DNA of 64,000 nucleotides from Oscillospiraceae bacterium. GTDB taxonomy: Bacteria > Bacillota > Clostridia > Oscillospirales > Acutalibacteraceae. Of the stretch, positions 1-9,040 are shown piece by piece (within the stretch, counting starts at the first letter, position 1; every line of letters begins with the position of its first letter). The stretch spans positions 124,001-188,000 of the forward strand of contig SVNZ01000001.1 of NCBI GenBank assembly GCA_015066595.1. Reading direction: 5' to 3'. Under the pieces are notes generated by a model that saw only the letters and a list, made by a program, of their open reading frames with translations, searched no databases and had not been told where the DNA came from. Position numbers and translations under genes: made by a program.

Positions 1-131
1 AACATCACTTTATCCATAGATGAATAGCCCGAGTATGTATATGTAGAACAGTTAGCTGTCATATGAAAGCTAAAGAAGAATATATTAATGAAAAGTATAA
101 CGCAGATCGTTTTAATAACACTCTTTTTCAC
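1..131 (-). CDS. 5' end of an exported-protein gene (partial, runs off left edge)
   Basis: This gene is not in the ORF track because it is cut by the window edge. On the minus strand a GTG at 131 follows a GGGGGA ribosome binding site by six bases and opens a frame that stays free of stops to base 1 (43 codons). The peptide starts MKKSVIK, continues with a hydrophobic run (ICVILFINIFFFSF) and then turns polar (TANCSTYTYSGY), which is the layout of a Sec signal peptide. The Cys in TANC does not sit in a standard lipobox. It lies downstream of yebC in the same direction but has its own -10 box and is separated from yebC by a terminator. The mature domain is outside the window, so the function is unknown. 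Confidence 0.6.
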   Translation of the reverse strand, partial: MKKSVIKTICVILFINIFFFSFHMTANCSTYTYSGYSSMDKVM

Positions 132-153
132 AGAAAATCCCCCATTTATAGCT

Positions 154-159
154 ATTATA
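154..159 (-). promoter_or_regulatory. -10 box for the partial exported-protein gene
   Basis: On the minus strand TATAAT lies 22 bases upstream of the GTG start. No good -35 box is present: TTCAAA at a 16-base spacing or TTGTTC at 19 are the nearest. The weak -35 and an upstream palindrome suggest regulated expression, which is inference. Confidence 0.45.
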
Positions 160-187
160 CTATATAAAGTCGGATTTTGAACAAATG

Positions 188-202
188 GTGACAACTTGTC
201 AC
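188..202. promoter_or_regulatory. 15-bp perfect palindrome, candidate operator
   Basis: GTGACAA-C-TTGTCAC is a perfect 7+1+7 palindrome. It sits just upstream of the -35 position of the exported-protein gene and just beyond the yebC terminator. It has no following T-run, so it is not a terminator. A dimeric repressor or activator site is the natural reading; the cognate protein is unknown. Confidence 0.4.
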
Positions 203-203
203 A

Positions 204-239
204 CAAAAAATAAAACGCTACCCAAAAGGTAGCGTTTTT
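204..239 (-). terminator. Intrinsic terminator of yebC
   Basis: An 11-bp perfect stem (AAAACGCTACC / GGTAGCGTTTT) with loop CAAAA begins 15 bases beyond the yebC stop. Read on the minus strand it is followed by TTTTATTTTTTG, a good U-tract. Confidence 0.85.
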
Positions 240-253
240 CAGTATAAAAGATA

Positions 254-994
254 TTATTCCTCAGGCATTTCCCAGTTGTGCCATACGTTTTGAATATCAT
301 CGTTATCTTCGAAAAGATCAAGCATTTTTTGCATCTTTTCACAGATGGCAGGGTCATCAATAGCAGTATATGTGCTTGGAACCTGCTCGACTTCTGCTGA
401 CACAAATTCATAGCCCTTTGCACTTAAATCATCTCTGATTGCACCAAGATCCTCAGCTTCTGTATAGATAGTAAAGATATCATTATCTGCTTCAAAATCA
501 GCCGCACCTGCTTCTAGTGCGTCTTCCATAACTGTATCTTCGTCTTTGTTGAGCTCTTCACGCTCAATGATAAGAACGCCTTTTTTCTCGAACATGAAGC
601 TTACGCAACCGGGTGTACCCATATTGCCACCGAATTTATCGAAGTAATGTCTTACTTCGCCGGCAGTACGGTTTCTGTTATCAGTGAGTGCCTCAACGAT
701 AACTGCAACACCTGATGGGCCATAGCCTTCATATGTAACAGCTTCGTAGTTAGCACCATCATTACCAGAAGCGGCTTTCTTAATGATTCTGTCAATGTTA
801 TCATTAGGAACATTAGCAGCTTTAGCTTTAGCAATACAATCTCTGAGTTTTGAGTTTACGTTTGGGTCTGCACTACCGCCATCGCGGATAGCAACCATAA
901 GCTCTCTGCCGATTTTAGTAAAAACTTTTGCTCTAGCGGCATCGTTTTTACCTTTCTTTTGTTTAATAGTACTCCATTTATTATGTCCTGACAT
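254..994 (-). CDS. yebC: YebC/PmpR family regulatory protein
   Basis: The 246-residue product has the full family length and the diagnostic N-terminus MSGHNKWSTIKQKKG, followed by KAKAANVPNDNIDRIIKKA and TDNRNRTAGEVRH. Proteins of this family are cytosolic three-domain proteins described both as DNA-binding regulators and, more recently, as factors acting on stalled translation; which role applies here cannot be read from sequence. The ATG at 994 has an AAGGGATG ribosome binding site. The gene is transcribed alone, divergently from the yicC operon, with its own promoter and terminator. Confidence 0.95.
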   Translation of the reverse strand: MSGHNKWSTIKQKKGKNDAARAKVFTKIGRELMVAIRDGGSADPNVNSKLRDCIAKAKAANVPNDNIDRIIKKAASGNDGANYEAVTYEGYGPSGVAVIVEALTDNRNRTAGEVRHYFDKFGGNMGTPGCVSFMFEKKGVLIIEREELNKDEDTVMEDALEAGAADFEADNDIFTIYTEAEDLGAIRDDLSAKGYEFVSAEVEQVPSTYTAIDDPAICEKMQKMLDLFEDNDDIQNVWHNWEMPEE

Positions 995-1024
995 TAAATC
1001 ATCCCTTTATAATTAGTCACAAGG

Positions 1025-1053
1025 ATTATAGCACATACTGTCTACTAATGCAA
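1025..1053 (-). promoter_or_regulatory. yebC promoter
   Basis: On the minus strand TTGCAT and TATAAT are separated by exactly 17 bases, and the -10 is extended (TGTGCTATAAT). The -10 is about 30 bases upstream of the yebC ATG. Confidence 0.75.
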
Positions 1054-1088
1054 ATAAATTTAATTATTACAGTTTTGTCATACATCTA

Positions 1089-1117
1089 TTGAGTAAGTGT
1101 ATGCTGAGTGATATAAT
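1089..1117 (+). promoter_or_regulatory. Promoter of the yicC-rsgA operon
   Basis: TTGAGT and TATAAT are separated by 17 bases, with an extended TGA-TATAAT -10. It lies about 50 bases upstream of the yicC start. No strong terminator or further consensus promoter was noticed until after rsgA, so it may drive about 12.6 kb. Confidence 0.7.
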
Positions 1118-1165
1118 AATTTGAAAGATAATTTTACATTTATAATATATGAAAGGGTTGATTTT

Positions 1166-2044
1166 ATGGCAATGTCTATGACTGGCTTTGGCAGATGTGA
1201 AGCTACTGTCAACGGACGTCAGATTACTGTCGAGATGAAGAGCGTAAATCACCGCTATTTTGAGTTTTCCTGTCGCACAACAAGAGGTTATAGCTTTTTG
1301 GAAGATAAGCTCAAAAAGTACGTTGCACAAAAGGTAGCTCGCGGTAAGGTGGATATGTATGTTTCTATCACGGAGAGCGAAGACTCACAGGTCGATGTTA
1401 CTATTAATAAACCGCTTGCTGGTGGATATGTTAAAGCTATTCACAGCCTTGCAACAGAGTATAACATCCCTGATGATTTGACCGTATCTGTTTTATCTCG
1501 CTATTCGGATATTTTCCAGATTCATAAAGAAGAACAGGATGAAGAACAGGTTTTTGCTGATGTATCTCAAGTGCTTGATAATGCTCTTGAAGGCTTTTTA
1601 GCTATGCGTAAGGCTGAGGGTGAAAAGCTTAAAGAAGATGTGCTTACTCGTGTGGATACTATTATGACTATAGTTTCAGAGATTGAAGAGCGTTCACCGC
1701 TCACTGTAGAAGAATACAGAACAAAGCTCACAAAACGCATCACTGATATGCTCGCATCTACTGATATCGATCAACAGCGCATTTTGACTGAAGCGGCTAT
1801 CTTTGCTGATAAGGTTGCTGTAGATGAAGAAACAGTACGCTTGCGTAGCCACTTTGAGCAGATGAAGACATTCTTTGAATCAAATCAACCTATCGGACGT
1901 AAGCTTGATTTCATTGTACAGGAAATGAACCGTGAAGCTAATACTATCGGTTCTAAGGTTACTGATTCGATCTTAGCACATAAGGTTGTTGACATAAAAT
2001 CAGAAATTGAAAAAATCAGAGAACAGATTCAGAATATCGAGTAA
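1166..2044 (+). CDS. yicC: YicC/YloC family endoribonuclease
   Basis: The N-terminus [10 protein letters not shown] and the C-terminal [21 protein letters not shown]...[12 protein letters not shown] are the two hallmarks of the YicC/YloC family; members have been shown to be endoribonucleases. The ORF track starts at 1121, but the ATG at 1166 has a GAAAGGG ribosome binding site at the right distance and matches the conserved family start, giving 292 residues. It is the first gene of the operon and is followed directly by remA and gmk, the standard Firmicutes order. Confidence 0.93.
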   Translation: MAMSMTGFGRCEATVNGRQITVEMKSVNHRYFEFSCRTTRGYSFLEDKLKKYVAQKVARGKVDMYVSITESEDSQVDVTINKPLAGGYVKAIHSLATEYNIPDDLTVSVLSRYSDIFQIHKEEQDEEQVFADVSQVLDNALEGFLAMRKAEGEKLKEDVLTRVDTIMTIVSEIEERSPLTVEEYRTKLTKRITDMLASTDIDQQRILTEAAIFADKVAVDEETVRLRSHFEQMKTFFESNQPIGRKLDFIVQEMNREANTIGSKVTDSILAHKVVDIKSEIEKIREQIQNIE

Positions 2045-2066
2045 TAAATTAAAGGAGTTATTTATT

Positions 2067-2315
2067 ATGAGATTTATTAACATAGGTTTCGGCAATGTTG
2101 TTTCAGCTGAAAAGGTAGTATCAGTAGTTTCGCCAGATTCTGCACCTATCAAGCGTATTATTCAAACTGCTAAGGCGGATTCGTCTCTTATTGATGCTAC
2201 ATATGGTCGTAAGTGCAAAGCAGTTATTATTACTGATAGCGATCATATTATTCTGTCAGCTATCACCCCTGAAACTATTACATCAAGACTTGAAGAGGAA
2301 CTCAAAAATGGCTAA
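2067..2315 (+). CDS. remA: RemA/DUF370 family regulatory protein
   Basis: The 82-residue product starts [23 protein letters not shown] and contains [16 protein letters not shown], typical of RemA (DUF370), a small DNA-binding protein that activates matrix genes in Bacillus subtilis. The ORF track starts 60 bases too early; the ATG at 2067 follows AAAGGAG. It sits between yicC and gmk as in most Firmicutes and overlaps gmk by eight bases. Its target genes here are unknown. Confidence 0.92.
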   Translation: MRFINIGFGNVVSAEKVVSVVSPDSAPIKRIIQTAKADSSLIDATYGRKCKAVIITDSDHIILSAITPETITSRLEEELKNG

Positions 2316-2886
2316 AGGACTTTTGATTGTATATGCGGGCGCTTCAGGTGTAGGCAAAGGCACCATCATGAAACAACTGCTTAATTCTGACAGCAACTTC
2401 AGGTTGTCTGTGTCAGCTACTACACGAGCTCCACGACCTGGAGAGATAGATGGAGTTCATTATTCTTTTGTTACTAAAGATGAATTCCAAAAGCTGATCA
2501 ATAACGATGGGCTTCTTGAATATGCTAACTATTGCGGTAATTTCTACGGTACACCTAGGAAGGCTGTCTATGATATGCTTGATGCAGGTATAGATGTGTT
2601 CTTAGAGATAGAAATAAAGGGCTTTTTGCAAATTAAAGAAAAGTATCCTGAATGTGTTACTATCTTTTTGCTTCCACCTAGTATAGATGAGCTTGAACGA
2701 CGCTTAGTAGGCAGAGGCACCGAAGAATATGATGTTATCAAAAAACGTCTACAAGCTGCAAAAGAAGAACTGACATACGCAGATCAGTTTGACTACACAG
2801 TTATCAATGACGATGTCAACAGAGCAACAAAAGAGGTTCTTGACATCATTTCAAATATTAAAAAAGAAAGAAATAAGGAGAACTAA
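2308..2886 (+). CDS. gmk: Guanylate kinase
   Basis: This enzyme phosphorylates GMP to GDP with ATP in purine nucleotide synthesis. The 192-residue product has the P-loop GASGVGKG at its N-terminus, the GMP-binding [10 protein letters not shown] segment and the lid-region RRLVGRGTE. The ORF track begins in another gene's frame; the ATG at 2308 lies inside the end of remA (eight-base overlap, AAGAGGAAC upstream), so the two are probably translationally coupled. rpoZ follows after two bases. Confidence 0.96.
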   Translation: MAKGLLIVYAGASGVGKGTIMKQLLNSDSNFRLSVSATTRAPRPGEIDGVHYSFVTKDEFQKLINNDGLLEYANYCGNFYGTPRKAVYDMLDAGIDVFLEIEIKGFLQIKEKYPECVTIFLLPPSIDELERRLVGRGTEEYDVIKKRLQAAKEELTYADQFDYTVINDDVNRATKEVLDIISNIKKERNKEN

Positions 2887-2888
2887 TT

Positions 2889-3095
2889 ATGAAAAGAGCA
2901 TCACTTGACGATATGTTAAAAGGCAAGGAGAGCCGTTACGCTTTAGTAATAGGTGTTGCAAAGAGAGCCAGAGAAATTGCTCAGGGTTTTAAGGATGAAA
3001 ACATCATTACAGATGAAAAGCCTGTACTTCTTGCTATCGAAGACTTTAAAAATCACAAATACAATATTTTAGAGCCTGAATTAGACGAAGTATGA
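2889..3095 (+). CDS. rpoZ: RNA polymerase omega subunit
   Basis: The 68-residue product (MKRASLDDMLKGKESRYALV...AKRAREI) matches the omega subunit that helps assemble core RNA polymerase. AAGGAGAACTAATT precedes the ATG. It ends overlapping the priA start by four bases. In many Firmicutes coaBC lies between rpoZ and priA; here it is absent. Confidence 0.93.
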   Translation: MKRASLDDMLKGKESRYALVIGVAKRAREIAQGFKDENIITDEKPVLLAIEDFKNHKYNILEPELDEV

Positions 3096-5539
3096 GCAAA
3101 CTTATCTTAGGTGTCGCTGTAGATAATACGGTTTACCATTTTGATAAGATTTTTGAATATTTATGCAGTAATGAGTTTGAGCAATGTGTTCAGGTTGGTT
3201 GCAGAGTTTTAGTGCCATTCGGAAGAGGTAATAAAAAGCGTCAAGCTATGGTTATGTATCTCAAAAAGTCTGATGAGTCTGTTGAAATTTCCAAGCTGAA
3301 AGAAATAGTTACTGTGCTTGACAGCGAACCTGTCTTGACTGTTGAAATGGTTGAGATGGTTCATTTTATGAAGTCTCATTGCTTTTGCACTTATTATGAT
3401 GCAGTGCGTGCTATGCTACCAGCCGGTATCAATTACAAGATTACTACCGAGTATTCTGTGAAAAAGCCTCTGACATTTGATTTGTATGAACTTTCAGATG
3501 AACGCAGAAGAATAGTACAGTTTTTGCTTAAAAAAGGCACTCCCGTTAAAAAGGAAGTACTGCTTGAAAACTTCGGCTACTCAGATATATCTGTGCTCGA
3601 CAGTATGTGTGATGACTCCATTTTAGATAAAAACGAGTCAACTTTCCGTCGTACAGGCGATAAAAGCGTGAAGATGGTTAGGATAGTAGAGGGTACCTCA
3701 ACTGATAGTTTAAAGCTCACTAAAAAACAGAATGATGTATTTGAACTGTTATCTGGTGTTGGTCAAGCAAGCGTTAAAGAAATTTGCTACTATACAGGTG
3801 TTACTTCATCAGTAGTTGATTCTCTGGTAAATAAGGGGTTAGCTGTTTATTTCGATGATGAGGTTTTCAGGATACCTAAGAGTAATGTTTCTCAAAAAAA
3901 AGATGTTAAGCTTACTGAAGAACAAACAAAAGCCTATGACTTGCTGCTTGATGATTACAAGTCGCCCAAAGGCGAAGTTTCACTGCTTTATGGAATAACA
4001 GGTTCCGGTAAGACATCTGTCTTTATGAAACTCATCGAACACGTTGTGAGTGATAATAAAGGTGTTATCGTTATGGTGCCTGAGATAGCGCTGACAAGCC
4101 AGCTTATTTCTGTCTTTAAGTCTTATTTTCCGGATAAGGTTGCTGTATTTCATAGTGGACTGTCACTTGGAGAAAGACTTGATGAGTATAAACGTGTCAA
4201 GCGTGGTATGGCGTCTATTGCTATCGGTACCCGTTCTGCTGTTTTTGCGCCATTTTCTGACTTGGGTCTTATCATTATGGACGAAGAGCAGGAACACACC
4301 TATAAGTCTGAGGGCAAACCTAGATTTCACGCAAGAGAACTAGCAAAATTCAGGACTTTGTATAATAATTCACTTCTCGTGCTTGCTTCAGCTACACCGA
4401 GCGTTGAAACTTATTACAATGCAAAAAATGGCAAGTATAGTCTTGCTACACTCAAAAACAGGTATGGTAAAGCTACATTGCCTGATGTACTAGTTGCTGA
4501 TATGAATGAGGAAGTCCAGCTTGGTAACACATCACAGTTTTCATCAATGTTACTGGAAAATATTGAATATAATTTAGAGCACAAAAAACAGACTATTCTG
4601 TTATTAAACCGCAGAGGACACAATACTTTCGTTACCTGTAGAAACTGCAGAGAAACTGTTTCATGCCCAAATTGTTCAATTTCTATGACATATCATAGTG
4701 CAAACGACCGTATGATGTGCCATTATTGTGGTTATTCGGTGAAGTTTGACGGTATTTGTCCGACTTGTAATTCTAATTCACTTAGATTTGCTGGTTTTGG
4801 AACTCAACGAGCAGAAGCTGAGTTAGCTAATATTTTTCCGGATGCTAAGATACTGCGAATGGATACAGATGCCACTATGAGTAAATCATCACACGAGAAA
4901 AAGCTCTCGGAGTTTGCAAATGGCGATTATGACATTCTTGTTGGTACACAGATGGTTGCAAAAGGTCTGGATTTTCCTAATGTTACTTTAGTTGGCGTGC
5001 TAAGTGCGGACCAGATGCTATATAGTGATGATTACCGTAGTTTTGAAAATGCGTTTTCCATGATTACACAGGTAGTTGGACGTAGCGGTAGAGGTAATGA
5101 AAAGGGTAGAGCTGTTATTCAGACTTTCACTCCTGAAAATCCTATTATTTCACTTGGAGCTAGTCAGAACTACGATGCTTTTTATAATGACGAAATTAAA
5201 ATAAGAAAGGCTATGTTATATCCACCTTTTGCTCAAATGTGTTTGATAGGCTTTGTTTGCATTGATAGTGTCAAAACAAACAAAGCGGCATCAGCTTTTA
5301 TGGGGTTAATGACAAAGAAATTGAATTCTGATTTTAGCGATATTCCGATAAGAGTTCTCGGTCCGTCTGCAGCGTCAGTTCCTAAGGTCAACAATAAATA
5401 CAGATACAAAATAATACTTAAATGTCGAAATGATGCAAAATTCAGACAGATGCTTTCTTCTGTATTGATTGAGTTTTCGAAGCTCAAGGACTATTCAGAT
5501 GTCACGGTTTATGCTGATATGCATCCTATTGAATTGTAA
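3092..5539 (+). CDS. priA: Primosomal protein N' (PriA helicase)
   Basis: PriA is the 3'-to-5' helicase that reloads the replisome at collapsed forks. At 815 residues it is full length: an N-terminal 3'-end-binding domain, Walker A GITGSGKTS around residue 300, DEEQ Walker B, a paired zinc-binding block (CRNCRETVSCPNC, CHYC, CPTC) and helicase motifs MVAKGLDFPNVTLVG and QVVGRSGRG. Its ATG overlaps the rpoZ stop (ATGA), so the genes are coupled. Confidence 0.97.
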   Translation: MSKLILGVAVDNTVYHFDKIFEYLCSNEFEQCVQVGCRVLVPFGRGNKKRQAMVMYLKKSDESVEISKLKEIVTVLDSEPVLTVEMVEMVHFMKSHCFCTYYDAVRAMLPAGINYKITTEYSVKKPLTFDLYELSDERRRIVQFLLKKGTPVKKEVLLENFGYSDISVLDSMCDDSILDKNESTFRRTGDKSVKMVRIVEGTSTDSLKLTKKQNDVFELLSGVGQASVKEICYYTGVTSSVVDSLVNKGLAVYFDDEVFRIPKSNVSQKKDVKLTEEQTKAYDLLLDDYKSPKGEVSLLYGITGSGKTSVFMKLIEHVVSDNKGVIVMVPEIALTSQLISVFKSYFPDKVAVFHSGLSLGERLDEYKRVKRGMASIAIGTRSAVFAPFSDLGLIIMDEEQEHTYKSEGKPRFHARELAKFRTLYNNSLLVLASATPSVETYYNAKNGKYSLATLKNRYGKATLPDVLVADMNEEVQLGNTSQFSSMLLENIEYNLEHKKQTILLLNRRGHNTFVTCRNCRETVSCPNCSISMTYHSANDRMMCHYCGYSVKFDGICPTCNSNSLRFAGFGTQRAEAELANIFPDAKILRMDTDATMSKSSHEKKLSEFANGDYDILVGTQMVAKGLDFPNVTLVGVLSADQMLYSDDYRSFENAFSMITQVVGRSGRGNEKGRAVIQTFTPENPIISLGASQNYDAFYNDEIKIRKAMLYPPFAQMCLIGFVCIDSVKTNKAASAFMGLMTKKLNSDFSDIPIRVLGPSAASVPKVNNKYRYKIILKCRNDAKFRQMLSSVLIEFSKLKDYSDVTVYADMHPIEL

Positions 5540-5558
5540 ATTATAAAGGGGTGTTTTT

Positions 5559-6041
5559 ATGGCACTTAGAAATATAGTAACTGAAGGCGACGATATCTTA
5601 CTTAAAAAATGTCGCGCTGTTGAAAAATTTGATAAAAAACTATGGGATTTACTCGATGACATGGTTGAGACTCTTCACAACTCCGGTGGTGTTGGACTTG
5701 CCGGCCCACAGATAGGGGTTATGCGTCGAGTATGTGTTATAGATATCGGTGACGGTGTTGTAGAATACGTAAATCCTGTAATTATATCTACTGAAGGTGA
5801 GCACGAGGTTGTTGAAGGTTGCCTTTCTTCTCCTGGCGAGTTCGGTATTGTAAAAAGACCTGTCAAGGTTGTAGCAAAAGCTTTTGACCGCAACGGAAAC
5901 GAGTTCACAATAGAAGGTGAAGATTTATTTGCACAGGCTATGTGTCACGAGTTTGATCACTTGGACGGTGTTTTGTTTAAATCTAAAGTTATTAGAATGC
6001 TCAGAGAAGATGAACTTGTTCATGACGATGATGACGAGTAA
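5559..6041 (+). CDS. def: Peptide deformylase
   Basis: This metalloenzyme removes the formyl group from the N-terminal Met of new proteins. All three motifs are present in 160 residues: GVGLAGPQ (motif 1, with Gly where Ala is more usual), EGCLSSP (motif 2, metal-ligand Cys) and CHEFDHLDG (motif 3, HEFDH). AAAGGGG precedes the ATG. It is paired with fmt, which catalyses the opposite step on initiator tRNA. Confidence 0.97.
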   Translation: MALRNIVTEGDDILLKKCRAVEKFDKKLWDLLDDMVETLHNSGGVGLAGPQIGVMRRVCVIDIGDGVVEYVNPVIISTEGEHEVVEGCLSSPGEFGIVKRPVKVVAKAFDRNGNEFTIEGEDLFAQAMCHEFDHLDGVLFKSKVIRMLREDELVHDDDDE

Positions 6042-6050
6042 GGAGTTAAT

Positions 6051-6974
6051 ATGAAAATAGTATTTATGGGTACACCTGATTTTGCTGTTGCTTCTCTAGA
6101 AAAGTTAATAGAAGTTGGTCACGATGTGTGTGCGGTATTTACTCAACCTGACAAACCACGTGGAAGAAAGATGGTTATGACACCACCTGATGTTAAAGTG
6201 TGTGCACTTTCACACGGGTTAGATGTTTATCAGCCGAAAACTCTGAAAGATGGTAAAGCTTTAGAAACAATCAAAGAGCTTTCGCCTGATGTTATTGTAG
6301 TAGCCGCTTATGGGAAAATTCTTCCTAAAGAGATTATCGATTACCCTAAATACGGTTGTATTAATATACACGGCTCTATTTTACCTAAATACAGAGGAGC
6401 TGCGCCGATTCAATGGTCAGTTATAAATGGTGATGATGAAACAGGTGTTACAACTATGCAGATGAATGAGGGGCTAGACACTGGCGATATTCTGCAAATT
6501 GAGAAAACACCTATTTCTATTGATGATACAGCCAGCTCTGTGTTTGATCGTTTATCAAGAATGGGCGCACAACTTGTTGTTAAAACTCTTGATGCTGCAC
6601 AAAATGGTGAGCTGAAACCTATTAAGCAGGATGACAGCAAGTCTTCTTATGCACCGATGTTAGATAAAAATATCAGCGAAATAGACTGGTCACAAGATGC
6701 ACTGACTGTACACAATAAAGTTCGTGGTTTATATAGCTGGCCTATTGCTCATACATTTTATAAAGGTAAAAAGCTAAAGATATATAAGACAGCTTTGTCT
6801 GATTTGTCAGGCAAAGTGGGAGAAGTTCTTTCTGTTTCACCGCTTACTATTGCGTGTAAAGATAAGTCTGTGGAGATAGTTGAACTTCAACTTGAGGGTA
6901 AAAAAAGGATGGATTACAAGTCCTTTCTTCTGGGACATCCGTTAAAATGCGGTAATAATATTTTGGAGGCTTAA
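6051..6974 (+). CDS. fmt: Methionyl-tRNA formyltransferase
   Basis: The enzyme formylates Met-tRNAfMet with 10-formyltetrahydrofolate for translation initiation. The 307-residue protein begins MKIVFMGTPDFAV, carries the catalytic INIHGSILPKYRGAAPIQW and has the C-terminal OB-like domain (KVRGLYSWPIAHTF). It lies nine bases after def with a TAAGGAG ribosome binding site, the usual def-fmt pair. Confidence 0.97.
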   Translation: MKIVFMGTPDFAVASLEKLIEVGHDVCAVFTQPDKPRGRKMVMTPPDVKVCALSHGLDVYQPKTLKDGKALETIKELSPDVIVVAAYGKILPKEIIDYPKYGCINIHGSILPKYRGAAPIQWSVINGDDETGVTTMQMNEGLDTGDILQIEKTPISIDDTASSVFDRLSRMGAQLVVKTLDAAQNGELKPIKQDDSKSSYAPMLDKNISEIDWSQDALTVHNKVRGLYSWPIAHTFYKGKKLKIYKTALSDLSGKVGEVLSVSPLTIACKDKSVEIVELQLEGKKRMDYKSFLLGHPLKCGNNILEA

Positions 6975-6975
6975 T

Positions 6976-7671
6976 GTGGGCTATTATTACTACGATTATA
7001 CTTATTTTCTTTTTATGATACCTTGTTTATTACTTTCACTTTATTGTAGCAGCAAGGTTAATTCAACTTTTAAAAAATATTCGCAGGTCAGAAATAGAAA
7101 AGGCTTAACCGGTGCGCAGGCTGCTCATAATGTCTTGAGTGCCTATGGAGTGACCGGCGTCAGGATAGAACCTGTATCAGGTAATCTTACGGACCATTTT
7201 GATCCGAGAACCAACACCATCAGATTATCAGAGAGCGTATATAACAGCTCGTCTGTAGCGGCTGTTGGTGTTGCAGCACACGAGGCAGGACACGCAGTCC
7301 AACATGCTCAGGGCTATGTGCCTAATAAGATTAGATCAGCTATTGTACCTGTTGCTAGTATCGGTTCCAAATTAAGCTGGATATTTATATTCATTGGCTT
7401 GTTGTTGCCTGTACAGTTCAATTTTGTTGTAACGATAGGTATTGTGTTCTTTTCTTTTTCAGTTTTGTTTGCTTTGGTTACTTTACCGGTTGAGTTTAAT
7501 GCGTCAAAAAGGGCACTGCAAACGATAGAGCAAACGAATATGCTTTATGAGGAAGAATATACAGGGGCTAAGAAAACATTGACTGCTGCTGCGATGACTT
7601 ATGTTGCTGCTGCAGTTACAGCGATAGCACAGTTGCTTAGATTGTTACTGATTTTTAGCAGAAGAAGATAA
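6976..7671 (+). CDS. Membrane zinc metallopeptidase, YugP family
   Basis: The 231-residue protein has an N-terminal membrane segment (YFLFMIPCLLLSLYC), a zinc motif HEAGHAVQH near residue 97 and further hydrophobic segments, the pattern of the YugP-type neutral zinc metallopeptidases whose substrates are unknown. I take the GTG at 6976 as start: GGAGG lies six bases upstream and MGYYYYDYTYFL is the family N-terminus. An ATG two bases earlier is in another frame. It sits between fmt and rsmB, as in many Clostridia. Confidence 0.9.
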   Translation: MGYYYYDYTYFLFMIPCLLLSLYCSSKVNSTFKKYSQVRNRKGLTGAQAAHNVLSAYGVTGVRIEPVSGNLTDHFDPRTNTIRLSESVYNSSSVAAVGVAAHEAGHAVQHAQGYVPNKIRSAIVPVASIGSKLSWIFIFIGLLLPVQFNFVVTIGIVFFSFSVLFALVTLPVEFNASKRALQTIEQTNMLYEEEYTGAKKTLTAAAMTYVAAAVTAIAQLLRLLLIFSRRR

Positions 7672-7699
7672 ATTTTAGGTTGTTAATTTAGAGGTTATT

Positions 7700-9040
7700 A
7701 TGTCTGATGTCAGAAAAATTGCTTTTAATACAATATACAGAGTACTCCATGAACAGGCGTACTCAGCGTTAGCATTGAACAGTGCAATTAAAGATAATAA
7801 TCTCAATAGTTTAGATAGCTCATTTTTATCTCATTTAGTGTACGGAGTTATCGAACGCAAGATTTTGCTTGACCACATTATTTCACAGTATTCTAAAATT
7901 AAGCCTAAAAAAATCGAGAACAAAACCCTTGTAATTTTAGAAATGGGCATTTATCAGATTTTATTTATGGACAAGGTTCCTGATAGTGCAGCTGTAAATG
8001 AGAGTGTCAAGCTTTCAAAAAAAGTAGGATCATATAAGTCATCAGGCTTTATCAATGCTGTTCTCAGAAACTTTGTCAGGAATGATACAAAGTATAGTTT
8101 ACCTGATGAATCTGAAAAATTGGAATATTTGTCAGTTAAGTATTCGTGTCCAGAATATTTGTGTGAAATGTGGCTTTCACAATATGGCGAAAAAAATACT
8201 CTTATTATTTTAGAAGGTCTTTCTGATAGACCACCACTCACTATCAGAGTTAATTCGCTGAAAACTACGAAAGAAGCGTTAGCTGCTGAATTAGTTAATG
8301 CTGGTCTTGTCGTTCAAAATGTTGATTATTTAGATAACGCATTAAACATCAGTGGCACAGGTTCTATTGAAAATTTAAAATCATTTAAGGATGGCAAATT
8401 TTACGTTCAGGACAGTGCATCTCAGCTTTGTAGCGAACTTCTTAATGCAGAAGAGGGGATGACTGTTTGCGATGTATGTGCTGCACCTGGCGGAAAATCT
8501 TTATACAATGCTATAAAAATGAATAATAACGGTCATGTGTATTCATATGATTTGTTTGAACATAAGGTGAATCTTATTAATGAATCTTCAAATAGACTTG
8601 GAATAGAGATTATCGACGCCAATGTACGTGACGCTCAAAACAAAGAATATGTCCTGCCTGTATGTGATAGGTTGCTATGTGATGTGCCTTGTTCTGGGTT
8701 TGGTATTATCAGACGTAAGCCTGAAATTCGTTACAAAAAAGCAACAATTATTGACAATTTGCCTCAGTTGCAATACAGTATATTGTGTATAAATGCTGAT
8801 AAGCTATCTATCGGTGGTGTTTTGGTGTATTCTACTTGCACCCTGTGTGATAAAGAAAACATCGATATTGTGAGTAGATTTTTAGCTGAACATCCTGATT
8901 TTGAGCCATATCCACTTGAATTACCTACTGGTATAAAGCGTTATGTTGATGAGCCTGAACACGTGCTGACACTGCTACCACATAGAGGTTTATCTGATGG
9001 TTTCTTTATTGCCAGATTTAAGAAAGTGGGGCACAGATGA
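7700..9040 (+). CDS. rsmB: 16S rRNA (cytosine-967-C5)-methyltransferase RsmB
   Basis: The 446-residue protein combines an N-terminal NusB-like RNA-binding domain (about residues 1-130) with a SAM-dependent RNA m5C methyltransferase domain: SAM motif DVCAAPGGKS near residue 258, DVPCSGFGIIRRKPEI with one catalytic Cys and STCTLCDKEN with the second. It modifies small-subunit rRNA. Its stop overlaps the rlmN start (ATGA). Confidence 0.96.
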   Translation: MSDVRKIAFNTIYRVLHEQAYSALALNSAIKDNNLNSLDSSFLSHLVYGVIERKILLDHIISQYSKIKPKKIENKTLVILEMGIYQILFMDKVPDSAAVNESVKLSKKVGSYKSSGFINAVLRNFVRNDTKYSLPDESEKLEYLSVKYSCPEYLCEMWLSQYGEKNTLIILEGLSDRPPLTIRVNSLKTTKEALAAELVNAGLVVQNVDYLDNALNISGTGSIENLKSFKDGKFYVQDSASQLCSELLNAEEGMTVCDVCAAPGGKSLYNAIKMNNNGHVYSYDLFEHKVNLINESSNRLGIEIIDANVRDAQNKEYVLPVCDRLLCDVPCSGFGIIRRKPEIRYKKATIIDNLPQLQYSILCINADKLSIGGVLVYSTCTLCDKENIDIVSRFLAEHPDFEPYPLELPTGIKRYVDEPEHVLTLLPHRGLSDGFFIARFKKVGHR

